Positions 1 through 7,413 of a DNA stretch of 8,359 bases are shown piece after piece. The number at the start of each line of letters is the position of its first letter. Within the stretch, counting starts at the first letter, position 1. The notes under the pieces are model-generated. The model had not been told where the DNA came from and did no database searches. It saw only the letters and a program-made list of their open reading frames with translations. Both the position numbers and the translations under genes were made by a program. This DNA is from Bacteroidota bacterium (GTDB taxonomy: Bacteria > Bacteroidota > Bacteroidia > Flavobacteriales > Flavobacteriaceae): contig JAEWLD010000271.1 of the NCBI GenBank assembly GCA_023393485.1, positions 1 to 8,359 on the forward strand. Reading direction: 5' to 3'.

Positions 1-1554
1 GGTCACATGTCCGCCTGCATCGACATCGAGCGTCGTTTTTTCAAAATTAGCCAAAAATGTAACGAGTTCGTTAAGCGTCGGATTCCAGACTTCATTGTTT
101 TGGATTTTCGAACCCAGATATTCAAAATTGGCCGCAACAGCAGAATTGATCGCATTTGGCGCGCTGAACATCCGGCCATGGTGATAACTCGCAGGCACGG
201 AAAAATAAGTATGGGCGATGAACAAACCGCTTTCCGCAACGAGTTTTTTTACATTGCCGGGCGCAAGCGACTTGACGAAATCAACCATTTCAATTGTCTG
301 GAAAACCTTGAATTCCTTGCCCGAAATGCGATGCGTAAATACCAACGGCGAGTATTTGGCAAGCTTGTACGGCCTGTTTTTGCTTTTTCGCCAATTCGCA
401 AACACGGCAAGAACCGGCACCGACAATCCGGAAAAATTCCCAACAAGCGGCCAAATGCTTTTCAGTTGCCTTTGGTAGATCAATTTCTTGGCATTTCCGG
501 CCGCGCTTTTATAACGTGCGATTATTTTCTCATCGGCGTAGTAATGGAACATGATATTTTTGATCAATTGCGCCAACCGCGTTTTAAGGCCGAGGCCGGA
601 ATTACCCGCGACAAAACGGCTGAGCGTGAAATCGTCGGGGTTGAGCTGGTTGATTACGCCCGTTGTCGACGTGCCCGAATCGACGTAATTCCAAAGCGTA
701 GCGATGTTTTTTCGCCCGAGGATTTCGGCGTAAGATGCGTCGTCGAGCGAATGTGCGTAAAGCGACAGGTTATACGGCTGGAAACCGTGATCGATCCAGG
801 TCGGCAAATCGGGATACGGCGGATTGAAACTGTCAAAATCGTCAGAGCTGTCAGCGTCGGACTTTATTGATTGCGACAGTGAATGATAGGCAAGCTCGTG
901 GCCGTCGGCGCGCCATTTTTCAAATTCGTCGCGATGGTGTTCAAACGACGCGTTGTCTTTTCGCTTTGAAAAGTGGTTCAGAAAAAAGCCTTTTGTAACT
1001 TTGATTCCTGCTTTTTTAAAAAATTCGCGCTGGCGGATAAGGCTGTCCAATGTGTCAAAATCGCAATGGTCCGTAAAGCACGCAACTGCCGAAAACGGAA
1101 TCGGCGAACGGCTGAATTCAACCGCATCGACGGCAAACAACAAAGACACCGACCCGGGAAAAACAATATTAGCCTTTACCGTTTGTTTGATGTGGCCTTC
1201 GCCATAAACGGTCAGCGGCGCCGCGCCATCGGGATTAAAACGCCATAACAATTGTTTATGATTGGCTTTTCGGGTTTCCCAAATCCCGGTCTGAACCGAC
1301 GGTTGTAGGTATTTGCCATTTGAAAGACGAGCCACTTTTGGCGAAAAGGCGGCGCAAATGCAATCGGCGGCAGGATTCGCCCAATGATAGTCATGGGTTC
1401 GGACGGCTTCAATTGTTGATTCAAGGTTGATTTCAAGGTCAAACGACGGCTCGCCGGTCATTTCGCGCAAATCAAAAACAACTTTATGCGCCGCGATTTC
1501 CATCTTGCAGGCAACGCGTCGGTCGGGCGTTATGATAAATGCGGAAATTATCAT
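1..1554 (-). CDS. Polysaccharide deacetylase-like protein (NodB/CE4-related), 3'-truncated by window edge
   Basis: From ATG at 1554-1552, three bases after the preceding TAG stop, the frame runs 518 codons to the left edge with no stop; the C-terminus lies outside. A weak AGGA sits 11 bases before the ATG. Residues 1-155 are a divergent N-terminal region without a signal peptide. CE4-like landmarks follow: CFTDHCDFDTLDS at 159-171 in place of the TFDDG motif, KVTKGFFLNHFSKR at 185-198, HELAYHSLSQS at 219-229 matching the H-x(4)-H type metal motif, TWIDHGFQPYN at 252-262, LWNYVDSGTS at 287-296, and GLFIAHTYFS at 443-452 resembling the final L-x-H motif. It would remove N- or O-acetyl groups from a sugar or, if inactive, bind one. 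The altered first motif leaves activity open. As the last visible gene of an operon with three transferases and an acetyltransferase, a role in polysaccharide tailoring is likely. Confidence 0.78.
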   Translation of the reverse strand, partial: MIISAFIITPDRRVACKMEIAAHKVVFDLREMTGEPSFDLEINLESTIEAVRTHDYHWANPAADCICAAFSPKVARLSNGKYLQPSVQTGIWETRKANHKQLLWRFNPDGAAPLTVYGEGHIKQTVKANIVFPGSVSLLFAVDAVEFSRSPIPFSAVACFTDHCDFDTLDSLIRQREFFKKAGIKVTKGFFLNHFSKRKDNASFEHHRDEFEKWRADGHELAYHSLSQSIKSDADSSDDFDSFNPPYPDLPTWIDHGFQPYNLSLYAHSLDDASYAEILGRKNIATLWNYVDSGTSTTGVINQLNPDDFTLSRFVAGNSGLGLKTRLAQLIKNIMFHYYADEKIIARYKSAAGNAKKLIYQRQLKSIWPLVGNFSGLSVPVLAVFANWRKSKNRPYKLAKYSPLVFTHRISGKEFKVFQTIEMVDFVKSLAPGNVKKLVAESGLFIAHTYFSVPASYHHGRMFSAPNAINSAVAANFEYLGSKIQNNEVWNPTLNELVTFLANFEKTTLDVDAGGHVT

Positions 1555-1557
1555 CGG

Positions 1558-3093
1558 CTATTTGATCCTTTTCCCAAGGGCGATCAGTTTTTTGGCGTAA
1601 AATTTTGACTTATTGAATTGCAACTGCCTGTACGGCAAACGCAAAAGCCTCAACAACAGCGACCATTTCGGACCTTTGAACAAAAATAGAAAAAAATATT
1701 TGTGACGGAATTCCGTCAAAAGTTCGGGGCTGAAATGCTTGCGATAATAATACATCATCGTCGGGCTCGGCACCGGCCTGATCCATTTGACCGGCGATTC
1801 CAATTCCCAGGGCTGTTTTTTTCGCGTCTTACCGATGGTTCTGGCCTGCATTCCCCAAACGCGATAACCGCCTGCCGGTGGTTTCAAATGCAGGTTGACC
1901 GAATACGGATTCTGCATCATGATCACGCCTGCTTTGGCCAGTGACAATCCAAAATCGTTGTCTTCGCCATAGCCGCCGTCAAAATTGACATCATTCCCGG
2001 CAAGCTTCTCAACCCATTCGCGCCTGACACACGCGTTTGAATTGCTCATGGTTTGCGACAACCCCGAAAGCCAGCGTTTGCCTTTGAGTTTTGTGAGCTT
2101 GTCTTCGAGTTTGTCGAGCCCGTCGGTGTGATGATCGGCGCGGATGTCAAGCCCGCTTGCGCCATCGACTCTATAAGTTTGCTGGAAACGGATGTGATTT
2201 TCGATGAAATCTTCTTTAAGCCTGATGTCATCATCACCAAAAATGATATAATCGCCCGTACAGACTTCAATCGCTTCATTGCGCGCGCGGCAACTTCCTT
2301 TGGTGGTCTGCCACAGAAAATCGACCTTGAACGGATAATCGGCCGGATTGTACAGCGATTCGTCGCGTTTGTCTTCGGGCGTCGCGTCGACAACCACAAC
2401 CTGCGTCGGTCGATAAGTCTGGTTGACCAAGTCGTTGATCAATTGTAAAGTGTAATCCTGGCGCGACATCGTCGGGATGATGTAGCTCACAGTCGGATTT
2501 CCTTCGAGCGGCAGTAGCTGACGCGCCGCAAGTACAGGTTTTGGCACATCTGGCCTGACGCGTCGTGCTTTGAAAAACGCAATCCATTCGGCTGGATTCA
2601 AAAGCCCTTTCCGATACAACATATAAATAGAATGTTGCGTCTTGAAATTCTTGCGAAAAAAAACATAGCGGTCTTTTCTCGAAATCTTACGGTTGACTTG
2701 GGTTTTGTCGTTGAACAAACCCTTGGCGTACAATATGGTCACGCCGCGATACCGAAGGCTGTCAAAACCGAAGTGCAGCGCCTGCATCAACTGACTGCCA
2801 TAATCGGGATCAAAGCCGCCCATAGATTCCCAAACCGATTTGCGAATGGCAAACTGTTCGGGATTGATGCGCCAGCTGCCGCACAGATCAAGGCCGTCAA
2901 AATCATTGACATACCAGAAATAGGTCGCGGTTTGGTACTTGATTTCGGGAAACGCGTTTTTTAAGCCTTGTTCAAACGAACTGTGCCAGACATCGCCCGG
3001 ACCTTCCGCCAGCGCTTCAAGCCTGGCAAAATCAGGCGTCCCGACATACAAAATCGCCTCGCCGCTTTTACAGATATGCGTATTGAAAGTCAT
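1558..3093 (-). CDS. Family 2 glycosyltransferase with degenerate N-terminal GT-A-like extension
   Basis: A 511-residue protein. The catalytic GT2 (GT-A) domain starts near residue 200 with TVSYIIPTMSRQDY, continues through QVVVVDATPED (231-241), KGSCRARNEAI (265-275), the metal-binding DDD at 287-289 in IIFGDDDIRLKEDF, NACVRREWV (353-361) and YGEDNDFGLSLAKAG (375-389), whose Glu/Asp supply the usual catalytic-base region. A basic, aromatic C-terminal tail (about 445-511) may contact the membrane. Residues 1-190 are unusual: CGSWRINPEQFAIRKSVWESMGGFDPDYG (71-99) looks like the acceptor half of a second GT-A domain, but without a DXD or an N-terminal nucleotide-binding half. The ATG overlaps the preceding stop (ATGA), the only supported start, and no Shine-Dalgarno is seen. 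It acts presumably after the GT4 partner in glycan assembly; donor and acceptor are unknown. Confidence 0.88.
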   Translation of the reverse strand: MTFNTHICKSGEAILYVGTPDFARLEALAEGPGDVWHSSFEQGLKNAFPEIKYQTATYFWYVNDFDGLDLCGSWRINPEQFAIRKSVWESMGGFDPDYGSQLMQALHFGFDSLRYRGVTILYAKGLFNDKTQVNRKISRKDRYVFFRKNFKTQHSIYMLYRKGLLNPAEWIAFFKARRVRPDVPKPVLAARQLLPLEGNPTVSYIIPTMSRQDYTLQLINDLVNQTYRPTQVVVVDATPEDKRDESLYNPADYPFKVDFLWQTTKGSCRARNEAIEVCTGDYIIFGDDDIRLKEDFIENHIRFQQTYRVDGASGLDIRADHHTDGLDKLEDKLTKLKGKRWLSGLSQTMSNSNACVRREWVEKLAGNDVNFDGGYGEDNDFGLSLAKAGVIMMQNPYSVNLHLKPPAGGYRVWGMQARTIGKTRKKQPWELESPVKWIRPVPSPTMMYYYRKHFSPELLTEFRHKYFFLFLFKGPKWSLLLRLLRLPYRQLQFNKSKFYAKKLIALGKRIK

Positions 3094-4235
3094 CGGTTAG
3101 AATTGATCAGGTTATGGTAATAAGCGATGTTTTGCGCGACAATCGCCTCAATGTCAAAAACTTTTTCTGCCCGTTCGCGTCCTTGCTGACCGATTGTGTC
3201 TCGTAATGATTTGTCATTGAGCAGCATTGCGACTTTTTCGGCGTACAGCGTATGATTGGTTGGATGTACGAGCAAGCCGCTTTTTCCGTCTTCGATCACT
3301 TCGGCAGCCCAGCCGATGTTTGAGGCGACGATTGCCTTTTCCATCGCCATCGCTTCAATCCACGACACGGGCAACGCTTCGGCAAAAGTCGGAAATACGC
3401 AAACCGCCGCGTCACGGATTTCGTCGCGGATCTGATCGTATGGAACGCTGCCGCGATAGGTAACTTTTTTTCGGGCGTTTTCGGTAAACATCGGCTCGAT
3501 CATTTGCCAGGTCGAGGAATTGCCCGAAATGATATCAAAAGCGTCGCGGCCTACCAAAACAAGCTCAGCGTTCGGATTTGCGTTGTTTATCAAATTGAAA
3601 ATATGCGGCAATTCCAGCAATCCTTTTTTGCGGATCAAAGTGCCGAAATAGAGAATTTTCATAGAATCGCTTTTGGCCGACGGCGCAAATGCCGAAGTAT
3701 CGACGCCGTTGTGAATCACGGTAAATTCGCGGTCGAGGCCAAAAAGTTCAGCGGTCAAATCTGCCGTGTACCGGCTGACCGATAATAATGCCGTAGCATT
3801 TTTCAGCGCACGTTTCTCATGAAATTTATTTACCCATTTAACGCGGCGCCGGTCGAGATGACAAAAATAAGTATCCGAGCCGTGCAGCCTGACCGTCAGC
3901 GGGCAATTGGGCTTGATAAACGATGTAATTCCGGTCCAGTCCGGCGCTTCGACCGCGTCGAGTTTGCCGCCCCGATGGAGTGAATTGATCAGCCGCTCTA
4001 TTTTCTTCCGCGTCAGAAACCACGAAAGGCCTTTTAATTTGACATTTTTGATTTGGTAGATGCGCAGGCCGTCGCCTTCAAAAAACGCGTCCGCATTTTG
4101 GCCGTACACCAAAATCAAAGGCTCATGCCCTGCCCTGGCAAAACCTTCGGCGAGATTCTTTACGCTGGTGCCGAGCCCACCGGAAATGCCGGTTTTCGGG
4201 TGCGGGAATTCGGGCGTAAGGAATGCGATTTTCAT
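3090..4235 (-). CDS. Family 4 glycosyltransferase (GT-B)
   Basis: A 381-residue retaining glycosyltransferase that would transfer a sugar from a nucleotide donor to the growing glycan on its lipid carrier at the cytoplasmic face. The N-terminal domain has MKIAFLTPEFPHP followed by the glycine loop SGGLGTSV (18-25), and later VRLHGSDTYF at 115-124. The C-terminal GT4 domain has HNGVD at 175-179, FGTLIRKKG at 197-205, LVLVGRD at 225-231, and the EX7E signature with Glu286 and Glu294 in FAEALPVSWIEAMAM. Length and motif order are normal and the frame is intact. The ATG at 4235 is supported by the immediate family-typical N-terminus. Its TGA stop overlaps the next start as ATGA, so the two transferases are probably translated together. 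Sugar specificity cannot be inferred. The internal segment YFCHLDRRRVKW resembles what I recall from flavobacterial homologues. Confidence 0.9.
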   Translation of the reverse strand: MKIAFLTPEFPHPKTGISGGLGTSVKNLAEGFARAGHEPLILVYGQNADAFFEGDGLRIYQIKNVKLKGLSWFLTRKKIERLINSLHRGGKLDAVEAPDWTGITSFIKPNCPLTVRLHGSDTYFCHLDRRRVKWVNKFHEKRALKNATALLSVSRYTADLTAELFGLDREFTVIHNGVDTSAFAPSAKSDSMKILYFGTLIRKKGLLELPHIFNLINNANPNAELVLVGRDAFDIISGNSSTWQMIEPMFTENARKKVTYRGSVPYDQIRDEIRDAAVCVFPTFAEALPVSWIEAMAMEKAIVASNIGWAAEVIEDGKSGLLVHPTNHTLYAEKVAMLLNDKSLRDTIGQQGRERAEKVFDIEAIVAQNIAYYHNLINSNR

Positions 4236-4293
4236 AGCGCAATGATACTATAATTTCCCCAAAAGCACTTGGTTTTATCGCAGAAAATAAACG
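4236..4293 (-). promoter_or_regulatory. 58-base intergenic gap, weak candidate promoter for the downstream three genes
   Basis: This is the only spacing larger than about a dozen bases between genes here, and it is A+T-rich. On the minus strand TGCTTTTG (4267-4260) matches the Bacteroidota -7 consensus TAnnTTTG except at the second base, and TTTA (4291-4288) stands 20 bases before it, near the expected place of the -33 TTTG box. A TATAGT hexamer (4252-4247) has no matching -35. The gap contains no strong hairpin with a T run, so I see no terminator. An A+T-rich stretch just before the ATG at 4235 may help ribosome access. Treat as a candidate only; simple read-through is equally likely. Confidence 0.2.
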
Positions 4294-4866
4294 CTATACG
4301 GGATTTCCTATATAGCCTTCGGAGCCTTTGCCTGAGATGATTTGTGATTGCGCCGCGGCCACGACACTGCTCTTTGGAACATCGAAATTGACGACGGCGT
4401 TCGCACCGATCAAAACATCGTCGCCGATTGTGATTCCGCCGAGGATGACCGAGCTTGGCCCTAAAAATACGCGGTCACCGATTTTAGGAATTCCGGCTTT
4501 GCCGCCCCGGTTGAGAATGCCGATAGTCAGCCCTTGTGAAAGCGTACAGTTTTCGCCGATTACAGTATCGCCGTGGATTACGATTCCGCCAAAATGCCCA
4601 ATGTACAAGCCTTTCCCAATCTGCGTCCGATAAGAAATGTCAAACCCGTAGCGGTATTTGATTCGTCTGAGCCAAAGGAAATAAAAGTAAAACAGCAGCC
4701 GGTTTTTGTAGCGATAATGCTGGCAAAGCCTGAAGATGATGCTGAATTTGATTCCCGGAATGACTTCGATGAAAACGTATTTCAAAAACACCCAAAAACC
4801 GAACTTCTTTACCCTGCCGTAGCGGAGCAAATCCTGTTCAATCAAATATTTTGCGGTGTTTGCCAT
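4294..4866 (-). CDS. Hexapeptide-repeat O-acetyltransferase, serine acetyltransferase-like
   Basis: A 190-residue acetyl-CoA-dependent acyltransferase of the left-handed beta-helix superfamily. Residues 1-75 form a basic, aromatic-rich helical part (FYFYFLWLRRIKYRYG at 59-74) that may sit on the membrane. From about 76 the hexapeptide coils run: IGKGLYIGHFGGIVI, DTVIGENCTLSQGLTIG, IPKIGDRVFLGPSSVILG, ITIGDDVLIGANAVVNFDVP. His91 in GHFGGIVI aligns with the catalytic histidine of CysE (DHATG). The second CysE active-site histidine, in the RHP motif, is replaced here by GIP at 125-127, which argues for a non-serine acceptor. In this cluster a sugar acceptor, such as sialic acid or another repeat-unit residue, is the natural guess. 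The ATG follows the preceding stop by 13 bases without a Shine-Dalgarno sequence. A genuine serine acetyltransferase remains possible but is unlikely in this context. Confidence 0.82.
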   Translation of the reverse strand: MANTAKYLIEQDLLRYGRVKKFGFWVFLKYVFIEVIPGIKFSIIFRLCQHYRYKNRLLFYFYFLWLRRIKYRYGFDISYRTQIGKGLYIGHFGGIVIHGDTVIGENCTLSQGLTIGILNRGGKAGIPKIGDRVFLGPSSVILGGITIGDDVLIGANAVVNFDVPKSSVVAAAQSQIISGKGSEGYIGNPV

Positions 4867-4879
4867 GCGCTAAAGATAA

Positions 4880-6277
4880 CTATTTCTTTTTGGCGATGAT
4901 TTCCGAAAACGCACCCACAATCCGCTCCGAAGCGTTTTCGGCAGGCTCGCGATTGACGATGCCAAACCAACGCCTGGCTTCGGCGACGGTTTCGGGAACG
5001 CCTGACAGCATCGTTTCAAGTTTTCCTGCGATTTCGTTTGGACTATTGAGCCAGACGACCGCTTTTTCCGACGGCATCGAACGGAAATGGACGTATTTGT
5101 AAATCGGGTCGATTCTCCAGCCATTCCGCAAAGGTTCGGCGACGGTATAATTGATAAACGCGCAGGGCTTGCCAAATGCGGCATAGTCAAAAACCATCGA
5201 CGAGCCGAGATTTACCGCGAATTCAGTATGCGCAATCGTGTTGGCCAAAAGCGCGAGGTCTTCGGGCATCGGCAGAATATTGTCCCAGCTTTCGCCGAAT
5301 GCGTCCCATTTTGGCCTGATCGGCATAATGATCTCGGCGTGTTTTGCAAGAACCGCATCGTATCTCGCTGACACATCAACCGGACATCGCCTGAAAACGA
5401 TCCCGAGATTGTGGCCTTTCCGGTTGAGCATTTTTACGGCCAGGGCAACATCGTCAAGATATTGCGGATCATCGGGCGAGGTCGTAAAATCGTCACCTGA
5501 ATAGCAGATGTAGCGGCGGTTTTTATCGAGATGGTGCGAATTGAAAAAAGCATCGCGTGAAACGATTTTACTATCGTCGAAATGAGGTTCGAACTGCGGC
5601 GTTCCGGTCACAAAAACCTGTTCGGCTTTCAATTCGGGGTAATAAGACAGCAACTGATTTTTCATCAAATCGCTCCAGACAATATAATAATCGGTATCGA
5701 TTACCATCGTTGCCTTTGGCAGATTATCCCACGAAAAAATAAAGCTCGCGGTTGGAATACCCAAATCTTTGGCTGCCAATACTGACCCGATGGCCAGCGC
5801 CTGACGCTGATTGGTCACAAAAACCAAATCGGGCTTTTCGGCTTTTAGCGTTTCAAGGCTTTTGCGGTAATGATCGGTTTTTCGCTCGGCTTTATTGATT
5901 GCCGATTTGACGCGTTCCAGTCCTTTTGCCGAAGACTGCGTCGCAATCGTAAATCTTTCGGCCATCGAACGCAACAGCAATTTGAGCGTTTTATACGAAA
6001 ATCCGAAACGGTAACTATCGTAGACCCGATCGTTGGTACGCTTGATATTGAGGTTAAGCTCAATGTGTTTCCGCGCGTTTTTGTAGATGTAAGTCATCGG
6101 ATGGATTCGCGCGTGATCCATTTTGATTTCGCGGTATTGCAACTTGCGCAAGTCATACGCGGTGTTGTTCCAATATACGACGTCGAGCCCTTGTGTTAAA
6201 GCCAGGTCATGGAAATCCGAGAACGCAAAATTGCGCAGCCCGACGCCATCCGGCAGAAAAACAAAGACCTTTCTCAT
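4880..6277 (-). CDS. GT-B-fold glycosyltransferase of unknown specificity, coupled to neuC
   Basis: A 465-residue protein starting at [11 protein letters not shown]. The ATG shares its first base with the neuC TAA stop (TAATG), so I prefer this start to an in-frame ATG at 6343 that would add 22 residues lying wholly within neuC. The layout looks like a GT-B transferase related to CDP-glycerol-phosphotransferase and UDP-GlcNAc epimerase folds: an N-terminal Rossmann start (residues 1-40), a charged, probably helical insert (about 105-148), PDLVFVTNQ at 149-156, SWDNL at 182-186, WSDLMKNQL from 201, VTGTPQFEPH at 223-232, and a C-terminal NLGSSMVFDYAAFGKP at 356-371, which parallels the [16 protein letters not shown] nucleotide-sugar loop of NeuC. 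No signal peptide or membrane helix is evident, so it probably acts at the inner face of the membrane. Donor and acceptor are unknown. Position makes it a candidate sialic-acid transferase, but nothing in the sequence proves that. Confidence 0.72.
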   Translation of the reverse strand: MRKVFVFLPDGVGLRNFAFSDFHDLALTQGLDVVYWNNTAYDLRKLQYREIKMDHARIHPMTYIYKNARKHIELNLNIKRTNDRVYDSYRFGFSYKTLKLLLRSMAERFTIATQSSAKGLERVKSAINKAERKTDHYRKSLETLKAEKPDLVFVTNQRQALAIGSVLAAKDLGIPTASFIFSWDNLPKATMVIDTDYYIVWSDLMKNQLLSYYPELKAEQVFVTGTPQFEPHFDDSKIVSRDAFFNSHHLDKNRRYICYSGDDFTTSPDDPQYLDDVALAVKMLNRKGHNLGIVFRRCPVDVSARYDAVLAKHAEIIMPIRPKWDAFGESWDNILPMPEDLALLANTIAHTEFAVNLGSSMVFDYAAFGKPCAFINYTVAEPLRNGWRIDPIYKYVHFRSMPSEKAVVWLNSPNEIAGKLETMLSGVPETVAEARRWFGIVNREPAENASERIVGAFSEIIAKKK

Positions 6278-7413
6278 TAAAATGACAAGTTTCTGAATTG
6301 CTTTTGGTGATTGACCTGCCAGATCGCATCGTCCGACAGGCATTTTAAAAATTGTTCGGCGCTGTTGCCATGACCGAAATCCGTTCCGACGGTCACCATT
6401 TGGTGCGAATCAATGTTCGCAAGCGCTTCGCCGATGCTTTTGGCCGAATAATCGGTGTTGATGATATCGGCGTGCAACGCGCGGTTTTGCTGGCGCGTCC
6501 CGATGTTGATGATCGGAATACCATAATACGGCGCTTCGCGGATGCCAGCGCTGCTGTTGCCGATGATGAATTGCGCCTTTTTCAAAAGTGTCAGGAAATA
6601 TTCAAACCGCAGCGACGGGAAAATCCTGAACCGCGGATTGCCTTTCAGTTTCTCATACGCATCGAGGATATATCGGCTGCCAAGATCATTGTTCGGATAA
6701 ATCACGACGTAATTGTGCGTGTCCGCCTCGAGCGCGGCAACAAATTCGTCGGCGTAATGTTCCATGTCATGGGCTTCGGTCGTCACCGGGTGAAACATCG
6801 CAACAGCATATTTTTCAAACCTGATTTCGTAATACGATTTTGCGGTTTCAAGATCGGGCAAATCACCTGAAAACATAATGTCAACATCCGGCGAGCCGAT
6901 CGTGTGTACCGACGATTTCATTTCGCCCATTTGGATCAACCGTTTCGCCGCGCCTTCGTTCGATACGAAATGAATGTGGCTCAATTTGGTGACGCTGTGC
7001 CGGATCAATTCATCAACGGTTCCCGACAACTCGCCGCCTTCAATGTGTGCAACCAGAATATTGTTGAGCGAACCGACGATCGCCCCGGCCAACGTCTCAA
7101 CGCGGTCGCCGTGAACGACGATCATATCCGGATTGGCCGATTTGCAATAGGCAGACAAACCTTCAATGGTCTTGGCGAGCGTCAAATCCATCGTGGTTTC
7201 GTGCGTGTGATTTTCAAAAGTGTGGATATTCTTGAAGCCGCATCGCTCGATTTCGACCAAAGTATAACCGTATTCCTTCTGCAAATGCATTCCGGTCACG
7301 AATACAAAAACCTCAAATTCGGGCTTGTGCTCAATGATTTCGACGAGCGATTTGATTTTGCCGAAGTCGGCGCGCGTACCGGTCAGGAATAATATTTTTC
7401 TCTTGTTATTCAA
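6277..7413 (-). CDS. neuC: UDP-N-acetylglucosamine 2-epimerase (hydrolysing) NeuC
   Basis: Converts UDP-GlcNAc to ManNAc plus UDP, feeding NeuB. The 378-residue length is close to meningococcal SiaA (377). Family signatures: GTRADFGK at residues 12-19, HGDRVE at 101-106, [13 protein letters not shown] from 123, FHPVTTEAH from 207, YPNND from 239, and the nucleotide-binding [16 protein letters not shown] from 285. The whole GT-B epimerase fold is present, with no break. The start is TTG at 7413-7411: the frame has a TAG stop five codons upstream and no ATG or GTG before the conserved [13 protein letters not shown], so TTG is the only usual start codon available. It lies inside the last codons of neuB (8-base overlap) and has no Shine-Dalgarno sequence, suggesting coupled translation. 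The homologous LegG enzyme of legionaminic acid synthesis is an alternative, but the partner NeuB looks Neu5Ac-type and no legionaminic genes are visible. Confidence 0.92.
   Translation of the reverse strand: MNNKRKILFLTGTRADFGKIKSLVEIIEHKPEFEVFVFVTGMHLQKEYGYTLVEIERCGFKNIHTFENHTHETTMDLTLAKTIEGLSAYCKSANPDMIVVHGDRVETLAGAIVGSLNNILVAHIEGGELSGTVDELIRHSVTKLSHIHFVSNEGAAKRLIQMGEMKSSVHTIGSPDVDIMFSGDLPDLETAKSYYEIRFEKYAVAMFHPVTTEAHDMEHYADEFVAALEADTHNYVVIYPNNDLGSRYILDAYEKLKGNPRFRIFPSLRFEYFLTLLKKAQFIIGNSSAGIREAPYYGIPIINIGTRQQNRALHADIINTDYSAKSIGEALANIDSHQMVTVGTDFGHGNSAEQFLKCLSDDAIWQVNHQKQFRNLSF
7406..7413 (-). other. neuB/neuC 8-base overlap containing the TTG start of neuC
   Basis: Read on the minus strand, the neuB end GAT TTT GAA TAA contains TTG AAT AAC in the +1-shifted frame. 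The neuC start TTG lies two bases before the final GAA codon of neuB is complete. There is no purine-rich ribosome site just upstream. This arrangement fits termination-reinitiation, keeping neuC output tied to neuB; that regulatory reading is inference, while the overlap and lack of an ATG are seen directly. Confidence 0.75.

Noticed and set aside
7..870. Plus-strand open frame of 287 codons, the longest on that strand
   Set aside because: It lies wholly antisense to the deacetylase-like gene, whose minus frame is open for 518 codons and carries recognisable motifs. Its own translation is rich in Arg, Phe and Ile with no domain pattern, as expected for a shadow frame.
4250..4275. Possible hairpin CCAAG/TTTTGG in the 58-base gap as a terminator
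   Set aside because: The stem is only four to five base pairs including a wobble, and no T run follows on the minus strand.
4247..4275. TATAGT hexamer as a sigma-70 style -10 box
   Set aside because: The sequence 17 bases upstream (AAACCA) does not resemble a -35 box, and chance TATA-like hexamers are expected in this A+T-rich gap.
4294..4866. Calling the acetyltransferase cysE
   Set aside because: The second active-site histidine is missing, the protein is shorter than classical CysE, and its neighbours are all polysaccharide genes.
6278..6343. Longer start for the GT-B transferase adding 22 residues at its N-terminus
   Set aside because: The extension is entirely within neuC coding sequence, and the family-like N-terminus [11 protein letters not shown] begins exactly at the TAATG junction.
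6352..7392. Two plus-strand frames of 172 and 162 codons opposite neuC
   Set aside because: They are antisense to strongly conserved neuC sequence and show no family motifs. The minus-strand codon pattern creates such openings.
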